Assembly (NCBI GenBank): GCA_017984655.1
Contig: JAGNZB010000011.1
Coordinates: 1 to 20,853, forward strand
Length of the DNA: 20,853 nt
Source: Candidatus Altimarinota bacterium
Lineage (GTDB): Bacteria; Patescibacteriota; Gracilibacteria; RBG-16-42-10
Reading direction: 5' to 3'
The position numbers and the translations under genes were made by a program. Within the stretch, counting starts at the first letter, position 1; the number at the start of each line of letters is the position of its first letter. Shown here in pieces: positions 14,791 through 20,853 of the stretch. The notes below the pieces were generated by a model. That model saw only the letters and a program-made list of their open reading frames with translations, had not been told where the DNA came from and did no database searches.

Positions 14791-15918
14791 CTAGAAGTTC
14801 ACACCCACACCAACACTGATACCTGGTGCCTGTGAATTCTGAGCACCAAAATTGAGAACAGTAGCAATAATCGTATAAGAAGCAATCACCAAAATCAAAC
14901 CAATAACAGCATAGGTAATTCCTTTCTTCGCCTGACTGATCTGACTATCTTCACCACGAGCCATCGCATACCGATAGCCATTCACCACCAAGAACAAGAG
15001 CGCAACAATCGAAATAATACCAGTAAAAAAGTTCACCAGGATTCGAAATGCCGACTGGCGATCAGAAATTCTCAGCAGGGGCTGAGCATAACTACTCGAC
15101 AGCTTACCCACATTGGCACCATTCACATCACCATTGTAGAGTTGATAGGGGTCAGTGACCGTAGTAAAGGGTAAATCGGGCACAGCACCACTACGAGTGC
15201 CAGTAGTTGGCGTAGCACCACCCGTGGCAGCAGGACTTGGGCTGTTAGCTGTACTAGACGCTGGAGCACAACGAGTGATAATAGTCTGACGATCAGCGTC
15301 AGTCAGTGGTCGACTCTGAGCCTGAGTCAATGCGTCATATTCACGCATCGCGCATTGTTGATACTGCGCAGGAGCCAGCAACCGTTCACTCTGACAAAGG
15401 GCATCGATCTGATAACGCTGACGACTGTTGATTGTCGTAGCACCATTACCAGTTTGATTGTCCACATTACGATTAATACAAGCCGACACTTCAGAAAGAC
15501 TGGGAATAGTATTGGCATTTGAAGTAGTACTGGTACCAGGCGCAGATGTGGTACTAGCAGGCGTCGCTCCACCACTACAGCGAGTCTGGATCGTATTCTT
15601 TTGGGTACTAGACAAAACAAAGTCATTGGCACTACCAGCAAGCTGGTTATATTGAGCCATAGCACACTCAGTATATTGCGTTGGAATCAATAACTCACCT
15701 CCCTGACAACGAGCTTCAATCTCGTATTGATCACGAGCATTCAGTGTCTGGCCACCAGCTGTACGAGTCTCACTAGTATTCTGAATACATTGCGCCACAC
15801 TAGCTGAAGTACTAGCGACAACTACCTGCGGCAAAGTAAAACTAAAAATCACCAAAGACAGTGCTAGGTTGAAAAGCGAAATCAGTGGCAATACAACCCA
15901 AGAACGAGACCGGTTCAT
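14791..15918 (-). CDS. T4SS pilin-like (TrbC/VirB2-type) protein with duplicated four-Cys repeat
   Basis: With ATG at 15918 (a TTG at 15933 adds five residues) the protein has 375 residues. A signal peptide ends near 36. Two tandem repeats follow: residues 40-118 with Cys at 44, 71, 85, 114, and residues 143-219 with Cys at 147, 175, 189, 217. The Cys spacings are almost the same, 27/14/29 and 28/14/28. A Ser/Thr/Pro/Gly linker leads to a C-terminal part with two membrane spans (about 294-314 and 335-357) separated by RYAMARGEDSQISQAKKG, the pattern of T4SS-pilin-like proteins common in CPR genomes. The Cys repeats should be outside the cell and may form disulfides. No other T4SS gene is nearby. 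Function unknown. Confidence 0.82.
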   Translation of the reverse strand: MNRSRSWVVLPLISLFNLALSLVIFSFTLPQVVVASTSASVAQCIQNTSETRTAGGQTLNARDQYEIEARCQGGELLIPTQYTECAMAQYNQLAGSANDFVLSSTQKNTIQTRCSGGATPASTTSAPGTSTTSNANTIPSLSEVSACINRNVDNQTGNGATTINSRQRYQIDALCQSERLLAPAQYQQCAMREYDALTQAQSRPLTDADRQTIITRCAPASSTANSPSPAATGGATPTTGTRSGAVPDLPFTTVTDPYQLYNGDVNGANVGKLSSSYAQPLLRISDRQSAFRILVNFFTGIISIVALLFLVVNGYRYAMARGEDSQISQAKKGITYAVIGLILVIASYTIIATVLNFGAQNSQAPGISVGVGVNF

Positions 15919-15957
15919 AAATTTATTTAGCAACGGCTATACTTTAACACATACAAG

Positions 15958-16032
15958 TGGTGCTCCCAAGAGGAATCGAACCTCTATCTTAAGCTTAGAA
16001 GGCTTCTGCTCTATCCGTTGAGCTATAGGAGC
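15958..16032 (-). tRNA. tRNA-Arg (anticodon UCU)
   Basis: A 75-base cloverleaf on the minus strand. The acceptor is GCTCCTA with TGGGAGC (one T-G pair), discriminator A, and an encoded CCA. The D stem is GCTC/GAGC. The anticodon loop CTTCTAA has anticodon TCT, for AGA/AGG codons, and the first pair of the anticodon stem is a G-A mismatch. The T arm is AGAGG/CCTCT with loop TTCGATT. Its first base directly follows the stop codon of the small membrane-protein gene, so it is probably cut out of a mixed mRNA-tRNA transcript. Unlike the Cys and Leu tRNAs, it has no structured element after CCA. Confidence 0.95.
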
Positions 16033-16290
16033 TTACCATTCTCCACTACTGGTGCTGATATCGTCACCACTATTCAGCGGTAACTTCCCACCAGTAAAGT
16101 AGAGAATCAATGATAAACAACCGAAGGCACCGAGTACAAAACCAAGAAACATAATCATACCTGAATTCATATCCACTGTTGCAGTAAGATACGATACTGT
16201 AGCTTCATTGGCGGCAGCTAAGTTCTGAAAGAAAACAATCAGCTGAAGCAAACCGATACATGAAGCTAAGCCAAGAAAGAATAATTTCAT
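16033..16290 (-). CDS. Small two-span membrane protein, unknown
   Basis: I do not recognise this 85-residue protein. It has a first hydrophobic segment at about 3-25 (LFFLGLASCIGLLQLIVFF), an Ala/Glu/Thr-containing loop, and a second at about 45-67 (MIMFLGFVLGAFGCLSLILYFTGG). It ends in a short acidic Ser-rich tail. Both ends would lie on the same side of the membrane. It starts with ATG 19 bases after tig and ends immediately before tRNA-Arg with no spacer, so tig, this gene and the tRNA are probably transcribed together. Reading-frame length and hydrophobic pattern support a real gene. Confidence 0.7.
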   Translation of the reverse strand: MKLFFLGLASCIGLLQLIVFFQNLAAANEATVSYLTATVDMNSGMIMFLGFVLGAFGCLSLILYFTGGKLPLNSGDDISTSSGEW

Positions 16291-16309
16291 AAGAATAATC
16301 AGTACAATC

Positions 16310-17560
16310 TTATTGTAGCGCAGACTTCATCAAATAATCCAGCGCTTTCTCAACACGAAGACGAGCATTGACCTGTCCTTGATAACGAGCAGCATCCTTT
16401 TCCTCGATCCCCTCCTGCTTCATTGTCGCAGCGACTTCAGCATCAGTAGGCTCAAGCTTCTCAGCTTTGGCTACTTCCAACAACGCAAATCGAGCAGTCA
16501 AACGCTTCGCAGCTTCAGGCTCCCAATCCTTGTGCAAGTCCTCATGAGTCTTTTTGTTGGCTTCAAGATAACGCTCCATAGTCATACCCATAGCCTGTAG
16601 ACGCTCACCGAAGCTCTCTTCCATATAATGAACCTCTTCATGCAAAAGCACTTCAGGTAGATCGACAGTAGTAACGGCGATCAATTGAGTAATGATATCT
16701 TGTTCCTGACGATTACGTTCATCTACATCCTTCGTATTGACGAGATAAGAACGAATTTCAGCCTTGAGGGACTCCAAAGAACTAATCGCTGGATTCTTCA
16801 ATTTGGCAAAAAACTCATCATTCATTTCAGGTAATACCATCTCTTCTACCTTCTTGAGATCAACATCAAAAGTCACATCCTGGCCCTTGAGATCAGCAAC
16901 ATGATAATCAGCTGGAAATGTGATGGTGAATTGTTTCTTGTCACCAACAGTCATGCCAACGATCTGCTCTTCAAATCCGGGAATAAATGTGTGTGAGCCG
17001 AGAACCAAAGGATGATTTTTGCTACTAGCACCCTCCACCGGTTTTCCCTCACGACTACCCACAAAATCCATCTCCACACGATCACCCAACTTGGCCACAC
17101 GGGTAACATCATTGTAGATCGCAAATCGTTTCTGCAAAGTAGTCAGTTCTTCAGTGATCTCTTCATCTTTGACAGCAAATGGTTGAGGCTTGACCTTGAT
17201 CTTCTGGTAAGCACCAACCTTGACTTCAGGCAAAACTGAAACAGTTATTTCAATCACTAATGGCAAAGCACTAACCACATTACTTTCAGGAGGAGCAATC
17301 GGTGCTAATTTTTCAGCCGTCACAACTTCAAAGTACCATTCAGGTAAACCAGTACGAAGTACCTCTTCATCAAAAGCAGCCTGGCCGACTTGCTGCATCA
17401 CCATATCATCAGGAGCCTTGCCTTCACGAAAGCCAGGAACTTTGACCTTATTTCTTAATTTATCAATTGCCTTCTTACGAAACTTCTCTACTTCTTCGGG
17501 AGTAACTTCTAAAGTGATCAGAACTTGTGACTGGGGGAGACGTTTGAGTGTATGTTTCAC
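16310..17560 (-). CDS. tig: Trigger factor (ribosome-bound chaperone)
   Basis: A 416-residue trigger factor that docks at the ribosomal tunnel exit and shields new chains. The N-terminal ribosome-binding domain has the signature GFREGKAP at residues 43-50. The FKBP-type prolyl isomerase domain spans about 160-247 (GDRVEMDFVGSREGKPVEG, then LGSHTFIPGFEEQIVGM). The C-terminal helical cradle completes a near-normal length. The start is GTG at 17560, supported by the match of the first residues to the family. The usual clpP/clpX neighbours are missing; a small membrane protein and tRNA-Arg follow instead. An A+T-rich repeat block lies directly upstream. Confidence 0.95.
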   Translation of the reverse strand: MKHTLKRLPQSQVLITLEVTPEEVEKFRKKAIDKLRNKVKVPGFREGKAPDDMVMQQVGQAAFDEEVLRTGLPEWYFEVVTAEKLAPIAPPESNVVSALPLVIEITVSVLPEVKVGAYQKIKVKPQPFAVKDEEITEELTTLQKRFAIYNDVTRVAKLGDRVEMDFVGSREGKPVEGASSKNHPLVLGSHTFIPGFEEQIVGMTVGDKKQFTITFPADYHVADLKGQDVTFDVDLKKVEEMVLPEMNDEFFAKLKNPAISSLESLKAEIRSYLVNTKDVDERNRQEQDIITQLIAVTTVDLPEVLLHEEVHYMEESFGERLQAMGMTMERYLEANKKTHEDLHKDWEPEAAKRLTARFALLEVAKAEKLEPTDAEVAATMKQEGIEEKDAARYQGQVNARLRVEKALDYLMKSALQ

Positions 17561-17611
17561 AGGTAATAGTAAATGCCTCTAACATCTAGCATAAATGGAA
17601 AAGAAAAGGAA

Positions 17612-17690
17612 TGGGAATTACAAATTACAAATTATAAATTACAAATGAAGCGAGGGTTAATTAGGAATTAGCAATTGGTAATTATGAATG
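17612..17690. repeat. A+T-rich ATTAC/ATTAG repeat block
   Basis: Upstream of tig, tandem units such as AATTACAAATTACAAATTA (17615 onward) are followed by TTAATTAGGAATTAGC and AATTGGTAATTATG. The units resemble those of the block near 14092-14204, and both blocks lie about 80-160 bases beyond a copy of the tRNA-linked element. Between this block and the element (17691-17769) I see only ordinary-looking non-coding sequence. No credible protein is encoded in 17561-17769. Confidence 0.6.
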
Positions 17691-17769
17691 GAACCATAAC
17701 ACAACGCCCCCATCAGGTTTTCCATTCACGTTTACCTTCACCTTTCCTTTCATGGTCCCATCCCTATTC

Positions 17770-17913
17770 TTCATCCTTCTCCCTCTCCGAAACCTCAGTC
17801 TTCGTCTTAGTCTCAGTCTTCCACGGGCACGCGGAAAGCACATTGTCTGCAACAGACAGTGTGATCGAGAGACTGAGACTAAGGATAAGACTTGCCCGCC
17901 TATGGCGTGCTCG
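17770..17913 (-). repeat. tRNA-3'-linked structured element, copy 2 (inverted)
   Basis: Read on the minus strand, this begins at the base after the CCA of tRNA-Leu with the same CGAGCACGC as copy 1 and stays closely similar to its end (GGTTTCGGAGAG plus a GAGAAGGA). Hairpin A is kept with changes (CGCC-ATA-GGCG core). Hairpin B is again a perfect 14-bp stem, here between 17806-17819 and 17870-17883, in a different register from copy 1. The inner hairpin is longer (TGTCTG-TTG-CAGACA, with outer CACA/TGTG). Change in sequence with pairing kept suggests the structure matters. Its relative order to tRNA and A+T-rich block is the same as at copy 1. Confidence 0.85.
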
Positions 17914-17998
17914 TGGTGCTGCGGAGAGGACTTGAACCTCCACTCCTTTTGGGAACCAGCTCCTAAGGCTGGCGTGTCTGCCATTCCACCACCGCAGC
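17914..17998 (-). tRNA. tRNA-Leu (anticodon UAG)
   Basis: An 85-base class II tRNA on the minus strand. The acceptor is GCTGCGG/CCGCAGC with discriminator A and an encoded CCA. The anticodon stem CCAGC/GCTGG holds the loop CTTAGGA with anticodon TAG (CUA-type Leu codons). A long variable arm with stem TCC/GGA, as expected for tRNA-Leu, is followed by a T arm with loop TTCAAGT. The structured element copy 2 abuts its 3' end. The lipoprotein cyclophilin gene ends 72 bases upstream. Confidence 0.95.
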
Positions 17999-18070
17999 AA
18001 AAAGCGGAGCTACTATAATGAAAAGATGATCATTTGCAAAGGTATCTCTTGAGCTTGCTGTACCAATAGA

Positions 18071-18715
18071 CTAAACACCTTTTCTAACGATCGTCACCGC
18101 TTGGATCTTGTTGCCTTTTTTGAGGTTACGAACAATCTCAAGACCTTTGATCACTTTACCAAAAGCTACGTAACTATTATCTAAGCTGGGTTGAGGAGCT
18201 AGGGTGATATAAAAAAGACTACGTGAGCTATTGAGGGCATTCTTGAGACATTGCTCCTGTTCCACCAAACTTACACAAGTAGTACCAGTCTCCCGCACAA
18301 AACCAACCACACCCGCAGCATCATGGTAGAGATCAGGATGAGTTTGCAATGCTAATGGTGCAATCAATGTGTCATCTTTGCCAAGACCAGACTTATCCCC
18401 CATATAGGCAGCAAAGCTACCAACAACATTATATACCGCACTATCAGTATAACGATTTTCTGCCACGCGAGCGCCAAAGTGACGAACAGCATCAGGTACT
18501 TGTCGCTCATAAAGCTCGATCGCAAAGGTACCCTGATCGGTCTCAACTACCGCAAGAGGATTACTAATATCAAAGAGTTCAATGTCTTTGACAAATCCAG
18601 CAAAAGGACCACTAAACGTAGCAGGATTTGCTGGAGCATCGGCACCACAACCAGAAAGCAACACACTGATAGCAAGCAGACTAGTACAACAACGAACAGA
18701 AAAAGAAGTTTTCAT
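18071..18715 (-). CDS. Cyclophilin-fold lipoprotein with a degenerate active site
   Basis: With ATG at 18715 the protein has 214 residues and a lipoprotein signal with lipobox LSGC (Cys23), so it should be tethered outside the membrane. An earlier in-frame start at 18763 would bury the signal 16 residues in. The rest follows the cyclophilin fold: VVETDQGTFAIELYERQVPDAVRHF, GVVGFVRE, SLFYITLAPQPSLDNSYVAFGKVIKGLEIV. Key catalytic positions differ. By alignment to human CypA, Arg55 becomes Asn96, Gln63 becomes Tyr104, Trp121 becomes Ser177 and His126 becomes Tyr182; Phe113 is kept (Phe168). Prolyl isomerase activity is therefore doubtful and it may only bind proteins. It is divergent from def. 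Confidence 0.85.
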   Translation of the reverse strand: MKTSFSVRCCTSLLAISVLLSGCGADAPANPATFSGPFAGFVKDIELFDISNPLAVVETDQGTFAIELYERQVPDAVRHFGARVAENRYTDSAVYNVVGSFAAYMGDKSGLGKDDTLIAPLALQTHPDLYHDAAGVVGFVRETGTTCVSLVEQEQCLKNALNSSRSLFYITLAPQPSLDNSYVAFGKVIKGLEIVRNLKKGNKIQAVTIVRKGV

Positions 18716-18770
18716 GACATTTTCAAAAGACTCTAGTAGTATGGTATCTGAACAATGTATCACTCACAAG

Positions 18771-19256
18771 ATGATCCTCCCGATTCTTACTGACGAAAAC
18801 CCGCAACTGCGTGAAATCTCAGCCCCTGTCAAAACTATCGACGCTAGTACCAAGAAACTAATCAAAGACCTCATCGACACCCTGGCATCCCAACGCGGTG
18901 TTGGGATCGCAGCTCCCCAGACGGGAATCAAACAACGAGTCATTATTTGCAAAATCCGCTCTGGCCGAGAGAAAGAAGAAGATGTTGCTATGATCAACCC
19001 CCAAATCCTCACCAAAAGTAAACACTGTGAAATTGCTGAAGAAGGCTGCTTTAGTATTCCCAACATTTTTGGCCCCGTAAACCGCCCCAGCGAAATCACT
19101 GTCCAATATCAAACCATCGACAAAAAAACTGTTCTCCGTCGCTTTACTGGCTACAATGCCCGAGTCATTCAACACGAAGTCGACCATCTCGATGGCATCC
19201 TCTTCACGGATTTGGTCAGCAACAAAGCAGAACTATACGAAGAAATCAGCTACTAA
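18771..19256 (+). CDS. def: Peptide deformylase
   Basis: A 161-residue metalloenzyme that removes the formyl group from new proteins. All three motifs are present: GVGIAAPQ (43-50), EGCFS (91-95, metal ligand Cys93; Phe replaces the common Leu), and HEVDH (135-139). ATG at 18771 gives the family N-terminus MILPILTDENPQLREIS. The longer in-frame extension back to 18582 would run through the divergent cyclophilin gene and is rejected. fmt starts one base after its stop, the classic def-fmt pair. Confidence 0.96.
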   Translation: MILPILTDENPQLREISAPVKTIDASTKKLIKDLIDTLASQRGVGIAAPQTGIKQRVIICKIRSGREKEEDVAMINPQILTKSKHCEIAEEGCFSIPNIFGPVNRPSEITVQYQTIDKKTVLRRFTGYNARVIQHEVDHLDGILFTDLVSNKAELYEEISY

Positions 19257-19257
19257 T

Positions 19258-20241
19258 ATGATCATTCGCACCCTCTTTTTTGGCACCCCCACATTTGCTC
19301 AGATCATTCTCCCATTCCTACACCATCATCCCGATATAGAGCTGGTGGCAATTGTCTGTCAGCCGGACAAGCCAGTAGGCAGAAAGCAAATACTGACTCC
19401 ACCACCAACCAAAGTCTATGCCGAAAGTGAAGGGATTCCCGTCTGGCAACCAAAAAGTTTACGAACGCCTGAAGCACAAGCACAGATTGAAGCATATCAA
19501 CCAGACCTCATCATCGTGGCAGCCTATGGCAAGATCATCCCTGAAGCAATACTAGCTATCCCCAAATACCAAGCACTGAATGTGCATCCTTCAGCATTAC
19601 CAAAATACCGAGGAGCCAGCCCTCTACAGTTTACTTTGTGGTCAGGAGAAAAAACGACCAAAACCAGCATTATGGTCATGGAACCAACGCTCGACACTGG
19701 ACCGGTCATTGCTCAAGCTGACTATGTGATCAAAGAAAATGAAATATACGCTACATTCGAGGCCACCATGGCTTTGCTTTCCGCAGAACTATTAAGCAAG
19801 ACTATTACACCTTGGTGTAAAGGTGAACTCAAAGCAATTCCTCAAGATCATCCTCATGCCACCTATACAAAGATCCTCACCAAGGAAGATGGTCTGATCG
19901 ACTGGACACAATCAGCGACACAAATCGACAATCACATCAGAGCACTAAGCACATGGCCAGGAACATTTACCATCCTCGATGGTAAACGTATCAAAATCTT
20001 GGCAGCAAGAGTATCGGATCCCTCAATTATTGGTGCTCCAGGAACACTTCACTATCAAAACAAGCAGTTACTCGTCTGCTGTGGTAACAACACCGTATTA
20101 GCCATCAACCAGCTACAACTTGAGGGCAAGAATCCAATCGACAGCGCCACCTTTATGCGGGGCCATCCTCAGTTCGCTGAGCATGTGTTTTCTTCAACAA
20201 TTGATCAATCCGATCCGCATACTCAGAATTCTCATCAATAA
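19258..20241 (+). CDS. fmt: Methionyl-tRNA formyltransferase
   Basis: A 327-residue enzyme that formylates initiator Met-tRNA using 10-formyl-tetrahydrofolate. The N-terminal Rossmann domain begins IRTLFFGTPTFA. Catalytic residues Asn108 and His110 lie in NVHPSALPKYRGASP, and Asp146 lies in LDTGPV. The C-terminal tRNA-binding domain includes KEDGLIDWTQSA and RALSTWPG. ATG at 19258 matches the family start; longer extensions overlap def. The last 89 bases overlap the 3' end of rbfA on the other strand. The final residues (about 305-327) are polar and beyond the usual domain end. Confidence 0.96.
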   Translation: MIIRTLFFGTPTFAQIILPFLHHHPDIELVAIVCQPDKPVGRKQILTPPPTKVYAESEGIPVWQPKSLRTPEAQAQIEAYQPDLIIVAAYGKIIPEAILAIPKYQALNVHPSALPKYRGASPLQFTLWSGEKTTKTSIMVMEPTLDTGPVIAQADYVIKENEIYATFEATMALLSAELLSKTITPWCKGELKAIPQDHPHATYTKILTKEDGLIDWTQSATQIDNHIRALSTWPGTFTILDGKRIKILAARVSDPSIIGAPGTLHYQNKQLLVCCGNNTVLAINQLQLEGKNPIDSATFMRGHPQFAEHVFSSTIDQSDPHTQNSHQ

Positions 20242-20521
20242 AGAAGCGAATTTTTGGCACACGCTTGGTTGTCATCACCTGTCGAAGAGACATAAAAATG
20301 TCGCGGTTGACGTGACTCAGGTACTTGAGAATACGACTAAAGCTGACACTACTGGCATAACTTGAAACCCACACCTTGGCCTCAGCCAGATCAGGCGTCA
20401 CATCCACACGAGTGACAGTAAGCAAACCAATTTCAGGTTCACGCAGCTCAGTCTCGATCAAACGACCGATATGTTCTTTGAGAACCTGATTGAGCTGACG
20501 AAGACGAAGATTATCTGGCAT
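20153..20521 (-). CDS. rbfA: Ribosome-binding factor A
   Basis: A 122-residue KH-type protein that binds the 30S subunit during 16S maturation and cold adaptation. The family pattern is clear: RLRQLNQVLKEHIGRLIETELREPEIGLLTVTRVDVTPDLAEAKVWVS, then KYLSHVNRDIFMSLRQVMTTKRVPKIRFFIDENSEYADRIDQLL. It starts four bases after the end of infB on the same strand, the usual infB-rbfA order. Its last codons lie antisense to the end of fmt. Residues after about 112 (THAQRTEDGPA) are a weakly constrained tail. Confidence 0.94.
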   Translation of the reverse strand: MPDNLRLRQLNQVLKEHIGRLIETELREPEIGLLTVTRVDVTPDLAEAKVWVSSYASSVSFSRILKYLSHVNRDIFMSLRQVMTTKRVPKIRFFIDENSEYADRIDQLLKKTHAQRTEDGPA

Positions 20522-20525
20522 AGGT

Positions 20526-20853
20526 CTACAAAGATACAGCTATAGTTTCTTTGACATAACACTCTACGATATCTTCAGGAAGGATACGGATATTTCCAAT
20601 CAGTTTTACACCACATTGAGTTCCCTGCTGCACCTCTTTGACATCTTCAGGTCCTTCTTTGACTGTTTCTAGAACCATCTCACCAACAATATTGTCACCA
20701 CGATAGACCTTAGCAAATGAGCCACGGACAATCTTACCCTCAATCACATCACCACCAGCAACTTGCTCACCCTTACCATCAAAGAACACTTTGAGAATAC
20801 GCAACTTACCAACTACTGTAATGCGAACCTCTGGTTCCAGCATAGTAAGCAGC
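20526..20853 (-). CDS. infB: Translation initiation factor IF-2, C-terminal end (partial)
   Basis: The reading frame is open to the right edge, so only about 109 C-terminal residues are seen. They match domain IV of IF-2, the part that binds fMet-tRNA: LEPEVRITVVGKLRILKVFF, then VIEGKIVRGSFAKVYRGDNIVGEM, ETVKEGPEDVKEVQQGTQCGVKL, and PEDIVECY. The GTPase domain lies outside the window. The Met codon at 20841-20843 is internal. rbfA follows after four bases. With def, fmt and rbfA it makes this end of the window a translation-initiation neighbourhood. Confidence 0.92.
   Translation of the reverse strand, partial: LLTMLEPEVRITVVGKLRILKVFFDGKGEQVAGGDVIEGKIVRGSFAKVYRGDNIVGEMVLETVKEGPEDVKEVQQGTQCGVKLIGNIRILPEDIVECYVKETIAVSL

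Noticed and set aside
13796..17984. Small proteins encoded in the two element copies (Lys/Thr/Glu-rich frames)
   Set aside because: They share similarity only because the DNA repeats do. Several frames and both strands are open at once, and the residues are low-complexity.
13782..17998. An integrated mobile island bounded by the two tRNA-linked repeats as att sites
   Set aside because: The repeats are inverted, adjoin different tRNAs, and enclose housekeeping genes (tig, tRNA-Arg) with no integrase or transposase.
18582..18770. N-terminal extension of peptide deformylase
   Set aside because: It would run antisense through the cyclophilin signal region. The family N-terminus begins exactly at ATG 18771.
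1..20853. Recoded TGA (Gly) as in Gracilibacteria/Absconditabacteria
   Set aside because: The ABC ATPase and the small kinase end at TGA at normal protein ends, and no gene has internal TGA. The standard code fits.
1..20853. CRISPR array
   Set aside because: No regularly spaced direct repeats with unique spacers; the ATTAG and hexamer runs are short tandem repeats.

Overview
The window looks like chromosomal DNA from a small-genome, uncultured bacterium, most likely a member of the Candidate Phyla Radiation (Patescibacteria). This rests on gene style, not a search. It has short intergenic gaps, few visible Shine-Dalgarno sites, an archaeal/eukaryal-type short ProRS, a SecG gene followed by an orphan oligopeptide-type solute-binding protein, a pilin-like domain on a zinc-ribbon protein, a sortase/M23 cluster and a TrbC/VirB2-like membrane protein. 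A bL9 gene is present. TGA is used as a stop, and Gly/Trp usage is normal, so this is the standard bacterial code and not the TGA=Gly code of some Gracilibacteria/Absconditabacteria.

Layout. 1-8264 is one plus-strand run: the 3' end of an SLH-domain protein, an ABC-2-type exporter ATPase, proS, mreB, a four-helix membrane protein of the YvlD/holin type, secG, a family-5 solute-binding protein, rplI, a tail-anchored beta-solenoid-like protein, and der. At 8264/8272 it meets a long minus-strand run. That run reads, from its upstream end: a lipoprotein cyclophilin, tRNA-Leu(UAG), tig, a small membrane protein, tRNA-Arg(UCU), a Cys-repeat T4SS-pilin-like protein, a phospholipid methyltransferase-like gene, an M23 peptidase / sortase / zinc-ribbon-pilin operon, prmC and a small P-loop kinase. 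Within it tRNA-Cys(GCA) lies on the plus strand. From 18771, def and fmt run on the plus strand and overlap the end of the minus-strand infB-rbfA pair by 89 bases.

Functions cluster around translation and protein maturation (proS, rplI, der, prmC, tig, def, fmt, rbfA, infB, three tRNAs) and around building the cell surface (SLH protein, MreB, SecG, M23 peptidase, sortase, pilin-like proteins, lipoprotein).

The most unusual feature is a structured element of about 144 nt present twice, at 13856-13998 and, inverted, at 17770-17913. Each copy starts at the first base after the encoded CCA of a tRNA gene (Cys and Leu) and can fold into strong hairpins. Each is followed by an A+T-rich stretch of ATTAG-like repeats. 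The third tRNA (Arg) has no copy. I know of no described family that matches it.
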